8,793 bases of DNA from an uncultured Ilumatobacter sp. (GCA_937891565.1 CALAHA010000184.1:1-8793), one strand, 5' to 3'. Positions 1-6,774 are shown, numbered from the stretch's first letter. The notes: generated by a model from the sequence alone, not told the origin. Numbers and translations: made by a program.

Positions 1-661
1 GGTCGTTGGCGGTATGGCCGATGCGTGCAAGGCCGCCGGCTGCGCGCTGCTCGGTGGCGAAACGGCTGAGATGCCAGGGATTTACCAGCCTGGCTCGTTC
101 GACATCGCCGGCACGCTGATCGGCGTCGCCGAGCGTGCCGAACTCCTCCCGCGCTCCGACATCACCGACGGCGACATGTTGATCGGCATCGCATCGAGCG
201 GTCCGCACACCAACGGCTACTCGATGCTCCGCAAGATCTTCGAGTGGGCACCGATGGACGCCACGCCCGACGGTTTCGACAAGCCACTCGGCGAGACGCT
301 GCTCGAGCCCCACCGCTCCTACCTCGACGTGCTCACCCCGACGCTGCAGACCGGCGCCGTGAAGGCCCTGGCCCACATCACCGGCGGCGGACTCCCTGAG
401 AACCTGCCACGCGTACTGCCCACCGATGTCGATGCCGCCATCACACTCGGTTCGTGGCCTGTGCCGCCGCTCTTTCAGCTCGTCCGCGAGCTCACGCCGC
501 AAATGAGTACCGAAGAGCTGTACCGCACGCTCAACATGGGTGTCGGCATGATCATCGTGTGCGCGCCCGATCAGGTCGCAACCGTTCAAACATCGATCGA
601 CGAGCCCACATGGGTCGTCGGAAAACTCGTCCCCGGAACCGGAAAGGTCCACCTCTCATGA
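1..661 (+). CDS. purM: Phosphoribosylformylglycinamidine cyclo-ligase (AIR synthetase), 5' truncated by window edge
   Basis: PurM closes the imidazole ring: it converts FGAM and ATP to aminoimidazole ribotide in cytosolic purine synthesis. The first full codon in frame is at base 2, and 219 residues plus the stop are visible. Members of the family are about 345 residues, so roughly the first third lies before the window. The visible part carries GGETAEMPG near its start (visible residues 18-26), then SSGPHTNGYSMLRKI, HITGGGLPENLPRVLP and a C-terminal NMGVGM motif, all standard PurM signatures in the usual order. One mild oddity is RTLNMGVGM, where RTFN is more usual. The TGA stop at 659-661 overlaps the purN start as ATGA, so the two are probably translationally coupled. 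Identification is firm. Confidence 0.97.
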   Translation, partial: VVGGMADACKAAGCALLGGETAEMPGIYQPGSFDIAGTLIGVAERAELLPRSDITDGDMLIGIASSGPHTNGYSMLRKIFEWAPMDATPDGFDKPLGETLLEPHRSYLDVLTPTLQTGAVKALAHITGGGLPENLPRVLPTDVDAAITLGSWPVPPLFQLVRELTPQMSTEELYRTLNMGVGMIIVCAPDQVATVQTSIDEPTWVVGKLVPGTGKVHLS

Positions 662-1338
662 GCGACTCCCCCGTTCGCGAGCAGCGTCTCGTCGTCATGG
701 TTTCGGGCAACGGCTCAAATCTCCAGGCAGTTCTCGATGCCTGCGCCGATGGTCGCATTAACGGCCGAGTCGTAGCGGTTGTCTCAAACAAGGCTGACGT
801 GTTCGCTCTGCAGCGCGCCGCCGACGCCGGCGTCCCCGCCGTTCACATTGGCCGGCACCAAGACGAAGATCGCGCCGATTACGACGCCAGACTCACCGAA
901 CTTGTCGCCGGGTTCGACCCCGACCTCATCGTGCTCGCCGGCTGGCTGCGTATTCTGACGCTCAGCTTCCTCGGTTGGTTTCCTGGCCGCGTCGTCAACC
1001 TCCACCCAGCCAAGCCCGGCGAGCTCCCTGGCGTCCGGGCGATCGAGCGGGCGTGGGAAGAAGCAGTCAACGGCGTGCGATCCGAATCAGGTGTGATGGT
1101 CCACTTCGTCCCCGACGAAGGTGTCGACGACGGCCCACTTCTCGCTACCGAATCAGTGCCGATCGACGTGTCGGGCACCATCGAACAGTTCGAAGCAAGC
1201 GTGCATGCCGTCGAGCACCGGCTCCTGGTCGGCGTGATGGCTGACCTGTGCTCTCGTCGCGTGAGCGACACTCATGATCTTCATCGAGCAGCCACGCTCG
1301 AACCAGTAACACCAAACACCACAGGGGCATCGCAATGA
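658..1338 (+). CDS. purN: Phosphoribosylglycinamide formyltransferase (GAR transformylase)
   Basis: PurN transfers the formyl group of 10-formyltetrahydrofolate to GAR, the third step of IMP synthesis. The 226-residue product starts MSDSPVREQR. It has the phosphate-binding loop SGNGSNLQ near residues 16-23, SNKAD near 43-47, and the catalytic triad Asn114, His116 and Asp157 (in NLHP and VDDGP). I chose the ATG at 658 because it overlaps the purM stop (ATGA), has GGAAAGG ten bases upstream, and begins just before the conserved beta strand. A longer open frame upstream only overlaps purM. The middle reads HPAKPG, AIERAW and MVHFV, which recalls fungal ADE8 more than E. coli PurN (HPSLLPKYPG). 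About 26 residues at the C-terminus (201-226) extend past the conserved fold and look unstructured. The stop overlaps guaB as ATGA. Confidence 0.95.
   Translation: MSDSPVREQRLVVMVSGNGSNLQAVLDACADGRINGRVVAVVSNKADVFALQRAADAGVPAVHIGRHQDEDRADYDARLTELVAGFDPDLIVLAGWLRILTLSFLGWFPGRVVNLHPAKPGELPGVRAIERAWEEAVNGVRSESGVMVHFVPDEGVDDGPLLATESVPIDVSGTIEQFEASVHAVEHRLLVGVMADLCSRRVSDTHDLHRAATLEPVTPNTTGASQ
1323..1327 (+). promoter_or_regulatory. Ribosome-binding site of guaB inside the end of purN
   Basis: AGGGG lies seven bases before the guaB ATG at 1335, within the last codons of purN. It supports the ATG that overlaps the purN stop and shows that guaB can recruit ribosomes as well as receive those finishing purN. 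Confidence 0.55.
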
Positions 1339-2846
1339 GAGACAGCAACATCAACGACGGTCTGTTCGACAAGTTCGAAGCACTGACCTTCGACGACGTC
1401 GTTGTCATCCCCGGCTACTCCGAAACGTTGCCTGACGCGGTCGACACCACTGCGATCTTCGCTGCCGATATCGAACTGGCTGTGCCACTCGTATCTGCCG
1501 CAATGGACAAGGTCACCGAGGGCCGCATGGCCATTGCAATGGCTCGCTACGGCGGCATCGGCGTCATCCACCGCAACATGTCGATCGCCGACCAGGCATC
1601 TGAGGTGCAGAAAGTCAAGCGGTCGCAGTCGGGCATGATCACCGACCCAGTGACCCTCCCGCCGACGGCCTTACTGCACGAAGCTGAGGCGCTGATGAAC
1701 CGCTTCAAGTTCTCGGGCGTACCCATCACCGACGACGACGGTCATCTCGTGGGCATTCTCACTAACCGCGACATTCGCTTCTGCCAAGGGGCCGACTTTG
1801 ATCGCCCCGTCACCGACTTCATGACAACCGACAACCTGGTCACCGGCCCCGTTGGAACGACGCTCGATGAAGCAAAGCTGCTCCTCCAAAAATATCGCAT
1901 CGAAAAACTGCCGCTTGTCGACGGCGTCGGTTGCCTCGCCGGGCTGATCACGGTGAAAGATATCCAGAAGCGCCTCGACTTCCCAGATGCCTCGCGCGAC
2001 GGCAGGGGTCGCCTGCGTTGTGCCGCAGCAATCGGCGTGGGCCCCGACGTTGAAGAACGCGTAGAGGCTCTCGTGAGCATGGGGGTCGACGCCGTTTCAA
2101 TCGACACCGCCCACGGGCACTCGGCGAACGTCATCAAGACCATTGAACGTGTGAAGGGCTCGTGGCCCGAGCTGGCCGTCACAGCCGGAAACGTCGTCAC
2201 CGCCGAGGGCGTCGAGGCGTTGGCCAAAGCCGGAGCCGATGCGATCAAAGTCGGTGTTGGCGCTGGTTCGATCTGCACCACCCGCGTCGTGTCCGGCGCC
2301 GGTATGCCGCAGCTCTCGGCGATCTACTTTGCTGCAAAGAAAGGCAACGAGATCGGCGTCCCGATTATCGGCGACGGCGGCATCACGTTCTCGGGCGACA
2401 TCGTCAAGGCAATCGTTGCTGGTGCGTCGACCGTGATGCTCGGGTCGCTCCTCGCTGGCGTCGAAGAAAGCCCGGGAGAACTCGAACTATTCGAAGGACG
2501 TCGGTACAAGAGCTATCGGGGCATGGGTTCGATGGGGGCGATGACCGGTGACAGCCAAGACCGCTACGCCACGGGCCAGTCCAGCAGCGGATCAACCATC
2601 GGCGCAGCCAGCCAGAAGCTCGTTCCCGAAGGCATCGAGGGCCGCGTCCCATTCGCTGGCCCGCTCGGCGACGTGGCCTACCAACTCGTTGGTGGCCTTC
2701 GATCTGGTATGGGCTACGCCGGTGCTGGAACACTCGAGGAACTCCGCAAGGCCAAGTTCATGCGTGTCACCACCGCTGGTCGCGAAGAGAGCCACCCGCA
2801 CGACGTGACCATCACCAAGGAAGCGCCGAACTACCAGCGCACCTGA
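1335..2846 (+). CDS. guaB: Inosine-5'-monophosphate dehydrogenase
   Basis: GuaB oxidises IMP to XMP with NAD+, the committed step of guanine nucleotide synthesis, in the cytosol as a tetramer or octamer. The 503-residue product is full length for the family. The N-terminal barrel part begins FEALTFDDVVVIPGYSE. Two CBS domains lie at about residues 100-155 and 158-213 and would bind purine nucleotides as an allosteric module. The barrel then continues with IDTAHGHS, the catalytic-cysteine loop GAGSICTTR (Cys314), the phosphate-binding IGDGGI and the mobile-flap Arg410-Tyr411 followed by LVPEGIEGRVPF. All key residues are present. The catalytic loop has Ala at a position that is often Pro in bacteria (GPGSICTTR), a conservative change. 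The start at 1335 overlaps the purN stop. Actinobacteria often have several guaB-like genes; the CBS pair and complete active site make this the true enzyme, not a guaB1/guaB3-type relative. Confidence 0.97.
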   Translation: MRDSNINDGLFDKFEALTFDDVVVIPGYSETLPDAVDTTAIFAADIELAVPLVSAAMDKVTEGRMAIAMARYGGIGVIHRNMSIADQASEVQKVKRSQSGMITDPVTLPPTALLHEAEALMNRFKFSGVPITDDDGHLVGILTNRDIRFCQGADFDRPVTDFMTTDNLVTGPVGTTLDEAKLLLQKYRIEKLPLVDGVGCLAGLITVKDIQKRLDFPDASRDGRGRLRCAAAIGVGPDVEERVEALVSMGVDAVSIDTAHGHSANVIKTIERVKGSWPELAVTAGNVVTAEGVEALAKAGADAIKVGVGAGSICTTRVVSGAGMPQLSAIYFAAKKGNEIGVPIIGDGGITFSGDIVKAIVAGASTVMLGSLLAGVEESPGELELFEGRRYKSYRGMGSMGAMTGDSQDRYATGQSSSGSTIGAASQKLVPEGIEGRVPFAGPLGDVAYQLVGGLRSGMGYAGAGTLEELRKAKFMRVTTAGREESHPHDVTITKEAPNYQRT

Positions 2847-2854
2847 GTCAACCC

Positions 2855-2898
2855 TCCCCCAATCCCCCAATCCCCCAATCCCCCGGTCCCCCGCTCCC
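2855..2898 (+). repeat. Octanucleotide tandem repeat (TCCCCCAA-type); G-quadruplex candidate on the minus strand
   Basis: Five consecutive 8-base units begin at 2855, 2863, 2871, 2879 and 2887. Each is TCCCCC followed by AA, AA, AA, GG and GC, and a partial sixth unit TCCC ends at 2898. The minus strand therefore has five runs of five G separated by three-base loops, a textbook intramolecular G-quadruplex pattern; the plus strand could form an i-motif. The array starts nine bases after the guaB stop. Period and run lengths are read directly; any structure or role is inference. Confidence 0.9.
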
Positions 2899-2904
2899 GT
2901 CTAC

Positions 2905-2958
2905 TCGTCAGCGTGATGGTTTCGGTCGAAATAGGCGCCAAAACCATCACGCTGACGA
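2905..2958. repeat. Perfect 18-bp inverted repeat with 18-base loop between guaB and yaaA
   Basis: The left arm TCGTCAGCGTGATGGTTT (2905-2922) is the exact reverse complement of the right arm 2941-2958. The loop 2923-2940 can add two or three further pairs (GG with CC) after a C-A mismatch. As RNA this is a strong hairpin 58 bases after the guaB stop and 40 bases before the yaaA ATG. No T-run follows it, so it is not a canonical intrinsic terminator. It could be a 3' end stabiliser of guaB mRNA, a terminator of an unusual type, a protein site or a member of a dispersed palindromic repeat family. Confidence 0.85.
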
Positions 2959-2975
2959 TCTGTGAGGCGTTTACG

Positions 2976-2980
2976 AGGAG
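2976..2980 (+). promoter_or_regulatory. Candidate Shine-Dalgarno for yaaA, set far from the start
   Basis: AGGAG is the only good ribosome-binding match upstream of yaaA. It sits 18 bases before the yaaA ATG (2999) but 13 bases before an out-of-frame ATG at 2994. An in-frame TAG at 2987-2989 rules out a longer yaaA start, so the wide spacing is real if the site is used. Confidence 0.35.
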
Positions 2981-2998
2981 TTCAGATAGACCGATGGC

Positions 2999-3778
2999 AT
3001 GTTGATCGTCGTGTCACCCGCCAAGGCGCTGGACTTCGAAACGCCTCTGGCGACCAAGAAACACAGTCAGCCCGTTCTACTCGGACGGTCCGAGGACCTT
3101 GCCAGGATCATGGCGGGCAAGTCACCCGATGACCTGTCGAAGATGATGTCCATCTCGGCGAAGCTCGCAGACCTCAACCACGAACGGTTCCAAGACTGGT
3201 CCACACCGTTCACCACCGACAACGCTCGACCGGCGGTGCTCGCGTTCGACGGCGACACGTACACCGGGCTCGATGCTCCGAAGTCGTTTAGCGAGCGCGA
3301 CTACACCCATGCCCAAAAAGTGCTCCGTATCTTGTCAGGCCTTCACGGCGTTCTGCGCCCCCTCGACCTCATCCAGCCGTACCGGCTGGAAATGGGCTCC
3401 AAGGTCAAGCATCCCAACGGCGGCGATCTGTACAGCTACTGGGGAGATGAGGTAACCGACCAGCTCAACGCGTCGCTCGCCGACTCCCCCGGTGCCAAAG
3501 TGCTGGTCAATCTCGCATCAAACGAGTATTTCTCTGTCGTCCAGCGCGACCGGTTTAACGGGCAGATCATCTCGCCTCGATTTCTCGATGCGAAAGACGG
3601 CGGCGACTACAAAATCGTCAGCTTCTTTGCAAAGCAGGCGCGTGGCTCCATGGCCGGCTGGATCGTGCGTGAGCGCATCACCGCCGCCAACGCGCTCGTT
3701 GCGTTCGATGCCAACGGCTACCGCTACGACGCCGAGCGCTCAACGCCCGACGAGCCGACGTTCATCCGTCGCCAATAA
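2999..3778 (+). CDS. yaaA: Peroxide stress protein YaaA (DUF328/UPF0246)
   Basis: The 259-residue product matches the YaaA family over its full length (E. coli YaaA is 258). In E. coli YaaA belongs to the OxyR response and lowers free intracellular iron during hydrogen peroxide stress; the structure has a DNA-binding helix-hairpin-helix fold. Visible family motifs are VVSPAK (residues 4-9), AFDGDTYTGL (82-91), LSGLHGVLRPLD (112-123), PYRLEMG (127-133), NLASNEYF (171-178) and FFAKQARG (209-216). The ATG at 2999 is the only usable start because an in-frame TAG lies at 2987-2989. The TAA stop shares one base with the next ATG (TAATG), so the following kinase is probably co-translated. No OxyR-type site was recognised upstream. 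The family call is firm; the iron role here is carried over from E. coli. Confidence 0.95.
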   Translation: MLIVVSPAKALDFETPLATKKHSQPVLLGRSEDLARIMAGKSPDDLSKMMSISAKLADLNHERFQDWSTPFTTDNARPAVLAFDGDTYTGLDAPKSFSERDYTHAQKVLRILSGLHGVLRPLDLIQPYRLEMGSKVKHPNGGDLYSYWGDEVTDQLNASLADSPGAKVLVNLASNEYFSVVQRDRFNGQIISPRFLDAKDGGDYKIVSFFAKQARGSMAGWIVRERITAANALVAFDANGYRYDAERSTPDEPTFIRRQ

Positions 3779-4305
3779 TGCGACGCGTCGCCATCGTTGG
3801 CGGTTCGGGCTCCGGCAAGTCGACGCTCGCAGCGTCGCTCGCCGAAAAGATTGATGGCACGTCCATTGAACTCGACGAACTCTTCCACGGCGAGAACTGG
3901 GCACCGACGCCGACGCCCGAGTTTCGGCGCCGAGTCGCTGAGGCGCTCGACGCCCAACGTTGGGTCGTCGCCGGCAATTACAGCGTCGTGATGGATCTCG
4001 TTCACGGCGGCGCCGACACGATCATCTGGCTCGATCTGCCGCGCTGGCTGGTGACGTGGAGCGTCATCCGACGCAGCCTCCGTCGAGCGATTCAGCGTGA
4101 ACAACTGTCGAATGGCAACCGTGAACGCTGGCGCAATCTCGTCAGCCGTGACCCCGAGGTCAACATCATCGTCTGGGCCTGGACCCACCACGCCGCACAC
4201 ACGAAGCGCTACGAGGGGTTCCTCACCAGCCCATTCTGGGCGCACGCCGATGTCCGCCGACTTCGCAGTAGGCGCGAAGTCGCTCAGCTGCTGGCGTCGA
4301 TCTAA
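3778..4305 (+). CDS. P-loop nucleotide kinase-like protein (adenylate kinase/FlaR-like)
   Basis: This is a 175-residue ATP-binding protein. It opens with the Walker A loop GGSGSGKST (residues 8-16), followed by LDELFH (32-37), which resembles the acceptor-binding segment of small nucleoside kinases. RWVVAGNYS (61-69) and IIWLDLPR (82-89) then match the pattern of the 'DNA topology modulation protein FlaR'/adenylate-kinase-like family. An arginine-rich stretch (98-119) could serve as the lid, and the C-terminus RLRSRREVAQLL is typical of the same group. The natural substrate of this family is not known, and the FlaR name rests on old indirect evidence, so no gene symbol is given. The ATG overlaps the yaaA TAA by one base and has no Shine-Dalgarno of its own, which implies coupling to yaaA translation. 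Confidence 0.85.
   Translation: MRRVAIVGGSGSGKSTLAASLAEKIDGTSIELDELFHGENWAPTPTPEFRRRVAEALDAQRWVVAGNYSVVMDLVHGGADTIIWLDLPRWLVTWSVIRRSLRRAIQREQLSNGNRERWRNLVSRDPEVNIIVWAWTHHAAHTKRYEGFLTSPFWAHADVRRLRSRREVAQLLASI
4258..4282. repeat. 9-bp inverted repeat in the 3' end of the kinase gene
   Basis: CGACTTCGC (4258-4266) pairs perfectly with GCGAAGTCG (4274-4282) across a seven-base loop, about 20 bases before the kinase stop. It is the best hairpin near the convergent junction. No T-run follows on either strand, so a terminator role is only a guess, and it may simply reflect codon choice. Confidence 0.3.
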
Positions 4306-4409
4306 CCGATCAGCTCCGCCAGCTCGGTCCGCGCGCAGAACCTGAGGCCGTCGCTCGCAAAGTGAATCAGCACGATGGAGCGCGAAGTTGAGTGTTCGTC
4401 AAGTAACCG
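4306..4409. other. Convergent intergenic region, no gene or clear terminator seen
   Basis: These 104 bases separate the stops of the plus-strand kinase gene and the minus-strand VWA gene. I see no T-rich terminator, no strong hairpin and no convincing small gene. On the minus strand the frame of the VWA gene stays open past its TAG for 35 codons, ending in a TAG at 4302-4304, but nothing marks this as coding. Confidence 0.5.
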
Positions 4410-5849
4410 CTACGCCAATTTCTCGACGAAGCCTTCAAGCTGTCGAAGGTTGCGGCATTCATAGACGCCGTCAGTGAACGTGCCATATTCGCCGACAATC
4501 GAGTCACCGGTATTCCAGTAGCTCTTGGGCTCGGGGTTCAGCCAGTACACGTGGCGAGCCTTCTGCTGGATCTCTTTGACCACCCAGCTCTGGCTGGCGT
4601 GATAGTTGTTGCGAGCGTCGCCGAGCAGCAGGACCGTGGTCTTCGGAGTGATGTCCTTGCCGTACTTGTTCCAGAACACCTCGAAGGCGTGGCCGTAGTC
4701 AGAGTGCCCATCGACCCACACAACGTCGGCTTCGGTGTTGACGCGATGGATGGCCTCAGAGATGTCTTCGGTGGCCTTGAAGTAATCGGTCACTTCGTCG
4801 AGACCATCGATAAAGACAAACGATCGGACCTTCGAAAACTGGCCAGAGATCGCATACACCAGCATCAGTGTGAACCGAGCAAAGGCGGCAACTGAGCCGG
4901 AAATGTCGGCAATAACCATCAACTCTGGCTTGGATGGACGGGGATACTTGAATTGAGGCTCCGCCGGCACGCCGCCGTAACTGAGCGAATGGCGGACCGT
5001 GCTGCGGAAGTCGAGCGGGCCCTTGCGGCCGTGCTTGCGCTTTCGGGCGAGACGCGCCGCGAGCTTGCGGGTGAGCGGCTGCAGCGACTTCTTGAGCGAC
5101 ACCATTTCGTCACGACTGGCGTGCATGAACTCGACGTCTTCAGGCAGTGGCTTACGGAGTGTCTTGGCCATGGCCTCAGCGCCGCGGTCAGCAACAAGCC
5201 GTCGTCGGATCTCGGCCTCGATTTCGCCTTTGAACTTTTCGATACGGTCGGAGTACTCCTCCTTCTCCAACCGCTCTTCGAGTGTGGTCAAGTCGTCCGG
5301 GGCCTCCTGGCGTGACTGATCCATCATCTTCTCGAGCATGCTGTCGAGGTCGAGATTTCGGAGCGTGCGGTAGAGGTAATACGTGCCGCCGACCGGTCGG
5401 CCCGGCTCCATGCCAGCAAAGCGCTGGACGGACTGTTTGGCCATCGCCCGCATCATGCCTTGATCACCGTTCATCAATGCCTGCATCAGCATCTGAGCGA
5501 TTTCTTCAGGCGTCATCCCATCCATGCCGCCCTGACCGCCGTTGCCCTCGGCGTTCTGCTGCTGCTCCTGCATCTCACGCCACATCTCATCGATGTCGGA
5601 GTCGCCGTCGCCATCACCAATCTTGTACTCGGGCCCGCGCAGGCTGAAGTAAACCTCAAAGACAGTGTCGAAGCTGCGCCAGTGAGCATGGTTCTTGATC
5701 AAGGTGGCGCCGAGCGCGTACTTGAACGCCTCCCGGTCTTCGATCGGAATGTGTTGGACGGCCTCCATCGCATCGAGATTCTCCGTAAGGCTGACCGGAA
5801 GGCCAGCGTTACGAAGTTCGACGACAAAGCCGTTCAGGAGTTTCAGCAT
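4410..5849 (-). CDS. VWA domain-containing protein, CoxE-like
   Basis: This 479-residue soluble protein has a conserved N-terminus (FVVELRNAGLPVSLTE, residues 8-23) typical of proteins paired with MoxR ATPases. A low-complexity acidic, Gln/Gly- and Met-rich stretch follows (about 77-147), then a charged helical region (165-275, likely partly coiled). The C-terminal von Willebrand A domain covers about residues 305-479. Its metal-ion-dependent adhesion site is visible: DISGS at 315-319, SDYG at 383-386 and an Asp in LLGDARNNY at 411. CoxE-like proteins work with a MoxR AAA+ ATPase to activate or insert cofactors into a partner, the best-known case being CO dehydrogenase. No such partner lies here, so the client is unknown. 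The gene follows the MoxR gene after 17 bases, and no clear Shine-Dalgarno is seen. The start is supported by the conserved N-terminus. Confidence 0.9.
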   Translation of the reverse strand: MLKLLNGFVVELRNAGLPVSLTENLDAMEAVQHIPIEDREAFKYALGATLIKNHAHWRSFDTVFEVYFSLRGPEYKIGDGDGDSDIDEMWREMQEQQQNAEGNGGQGGMDGMTPEEIAQMLMQALMNGDQGMMRAMAKQSVQRFAGMEPGRPVGGTYYLYRTLRNLDLDSMLEKMMDQSRQEAPDDLTTLEERLEKEEYSDRIEKFKGEIEAEIRRRLVADRGAEAMAKTLRKPLPEDVEFMHASRDEMVSLKKSLQPLTRKLAARLARKRKHGRKGPLDFRSTVRHSLSYGGVPAEPQFKYPRPSKPELMVIADISGSVAAFARFTLMLVYAISGQFSKVRSFVFIDGLDEVTDYFKATEDISEAIHRVNTEADVVWVDGHSDYGHAFEVFWNKYGKDITPKTTVLLLGDARNNYHASQSWVVKEIQQKARHVYWLNPEPKSYWNTGDSIVGEYGTFTDGVYECRNLRQLEGFVEKLA

Positions 5850-5866
5850 TGGGCAGACCCGACCAA

Positions 5867-6760
5867 TCAGTCGTCGACCGACAGTTCCTTGGTGGCTTTC
5901 GCGATGTCAGTCTGGTACTTCAGCAAGATGTTGAGCGTCTCCTTGGCGATCTTTTCATCGATGGTGTCGATGTTCAGGATCATCAGGGTCCGCGCCCAGT
6001 CGAGCGTCTCAGAAACGCTGGGCGCCTTCTTCAGATCGAGCTGTCGAATCGATCGAACGACCCGAGCAACCTGGTCAGCCAGGCTCTCAGTAATGTTTGG
6101 AACCTTGGCGAGCACGATTTCACGTTCGCGATCCAGTTCGGGGTAATCGACGTGCAAGTACAGGCAGCGACGCTTCAACGCTTCGGACAACTCACGGGTG
6201 TTGTTCGACGTGAGGAACACCAGCGGGATCTGCTTCGCGGTGATCGTGCCCAGCTCGGGAATCGACACCTGATAGTCGGAGAGGATCTCGAGCAACAGCG
6301 CCTCGGTCTCGACTTCGACTCGGTCGACTTCGTCGATAAGGAGCACGACCGGCTCTTCGGAGGTGATTGCCTCAAGCAGCGGACGGGTCAGCAGGAACTC
6401 GTCAGAAAAGATGTCATCTTGGATGTCGGTCCAGTCTTCGGTGTTGTCGCCACGTTCGGTCTGGATTCGAAGCAACTGCTTCTTGTAGTTCCATTCGTAC
6501 AGGGCTTTGCTCTCGTCGAGTCCCTCGTAGCACTGCAAACGGATCAGCTTCGATCCCGTGATCTCGGCGATCGACTTGGCCAGCTGGGTTTTACCGGTGC
6601 CGGCAGGACCCTCAACCAGAACCGGCTTGCCGAGCTTGTCGGCCAGAAAAGCCACGCTCGCAATGCCGTCATCAGCCAGATAGCTGACTTCTTTCAATGC
6701 ATCGCGAATGCTCTGGACGCTCTCAAAACGATCGCCACCACTGATTTCCGTACTCGTCAT
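5867..6760 (-). CDS. MoxR-family AAA+ ATPase
   Basis: The product is a cytosolic AAA+ chaperone-like ATPase of 297 residues. It has Walker A GPAGTGKT (51-58), Walker B VVLLIDEVDR (138-147), a sensor-1 strand with VFLTSNN (181-187) and an arginine-finger region ALKRRC (194-199), followed by the helical lid. MoxR ATPases form rings and remodel or load metal cofactors into clients together with a VWA protein, and the VWA gene is immediately downstream. I chose the ATG at 6760 because the conserved part begins soon after it. A TTG at 6799 would add 13 residues that look like leader sequence. No Shine-Dalgarno precedes the ATG, so a leaderless or coupled start is possible. The upstream swivel-protein gene ends 51 bases before this start, which fits one transcription unit. 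The client protein is unknown. Confidence 0.93.
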   Translation of the reverse strand: MTSTEISGGDRFESVQSIRDALKEVSYLADDGIASVAFLADKLGKPVLVEGPAGTGKTQLAKSIAEITGSKLIRLQCYEGLDESKALYEWNYKKQLLRIQTERGDNTEDWTDIQDDIFSDEFLLTRPLLEAITSEEPVVLLIDEVDRVEVETEALLLEILSDYQVSIPELGTITAKQIPLVFLTSNNTRELSEALKRRCLYLHVDYPELDREREIVLAKVPNITESLADQVARVVRSIRQLDLKKAPSVSETLDWARTLMILNIDTIDEKIAKETLNILLKYQTDIAKATKELSVDD

Positions 6761-6768
6761 GGAAGCTG

Positions 6769-6774
6769 ACGATA
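6769..6774 (-). promoter_or_regulatory. Possible -10 element before the MoxR gene
   Basis: On the minus strand TATCGT (TANNNT pattern) lies eight bases before the chosen MoxR ATG, which lacks a Shine-Dalgarno. This is close to the spacing expected for a leaderless actinobacterial transcript. No good -35 is present, and such hexamers are common by chance. Confidence 0.2.

Noticed and set aside
454..657. Upstream extension of purN by 68 codons
   Set aside because: It overlaps purM coding sequence in another frame and is Arg-rich shadow sequence; the purN family begins at the ATG at 658.
1742..2281. Open frame of 179 codons on the minus strand inside guaB
   Set aside because: It overlaps the CBS domains and active-site loop of guaB, its product is low-complexity Ser/Thr/Ala/Pro-rich, and it has no ribosome-binding site.
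2855..2898. CRISPR array or telomere-like element
   Set aside because: The units are only eight bases with no unique spacers, and the array lies inside ordinary chromosomal genes.
2905..2958. Intrinsic terminator of the purine operon
   Set aside because: The hairpin is strong but no T-run follows it, so I list it as an inverted repeat of unknown role and not as a terminator.
4302..4409. In-frame continuation of the VWA gene beyond its TAG for 35 codons on the minus strand
   Set aside because: Chance openness over 35 codons is common at this GC content, the VWA domain is already complete, and no readthrough signal was seen.
5849..6769. Long open frame (306 codons) on the plus strand, antisense to almost the whole MoxR gene
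   Set aside because: It mirrors the MoxR gene, whose Walker motifs are clear. Open antisense frames are expected in GC-rich genes, and the translated product shows no recognisable domain.
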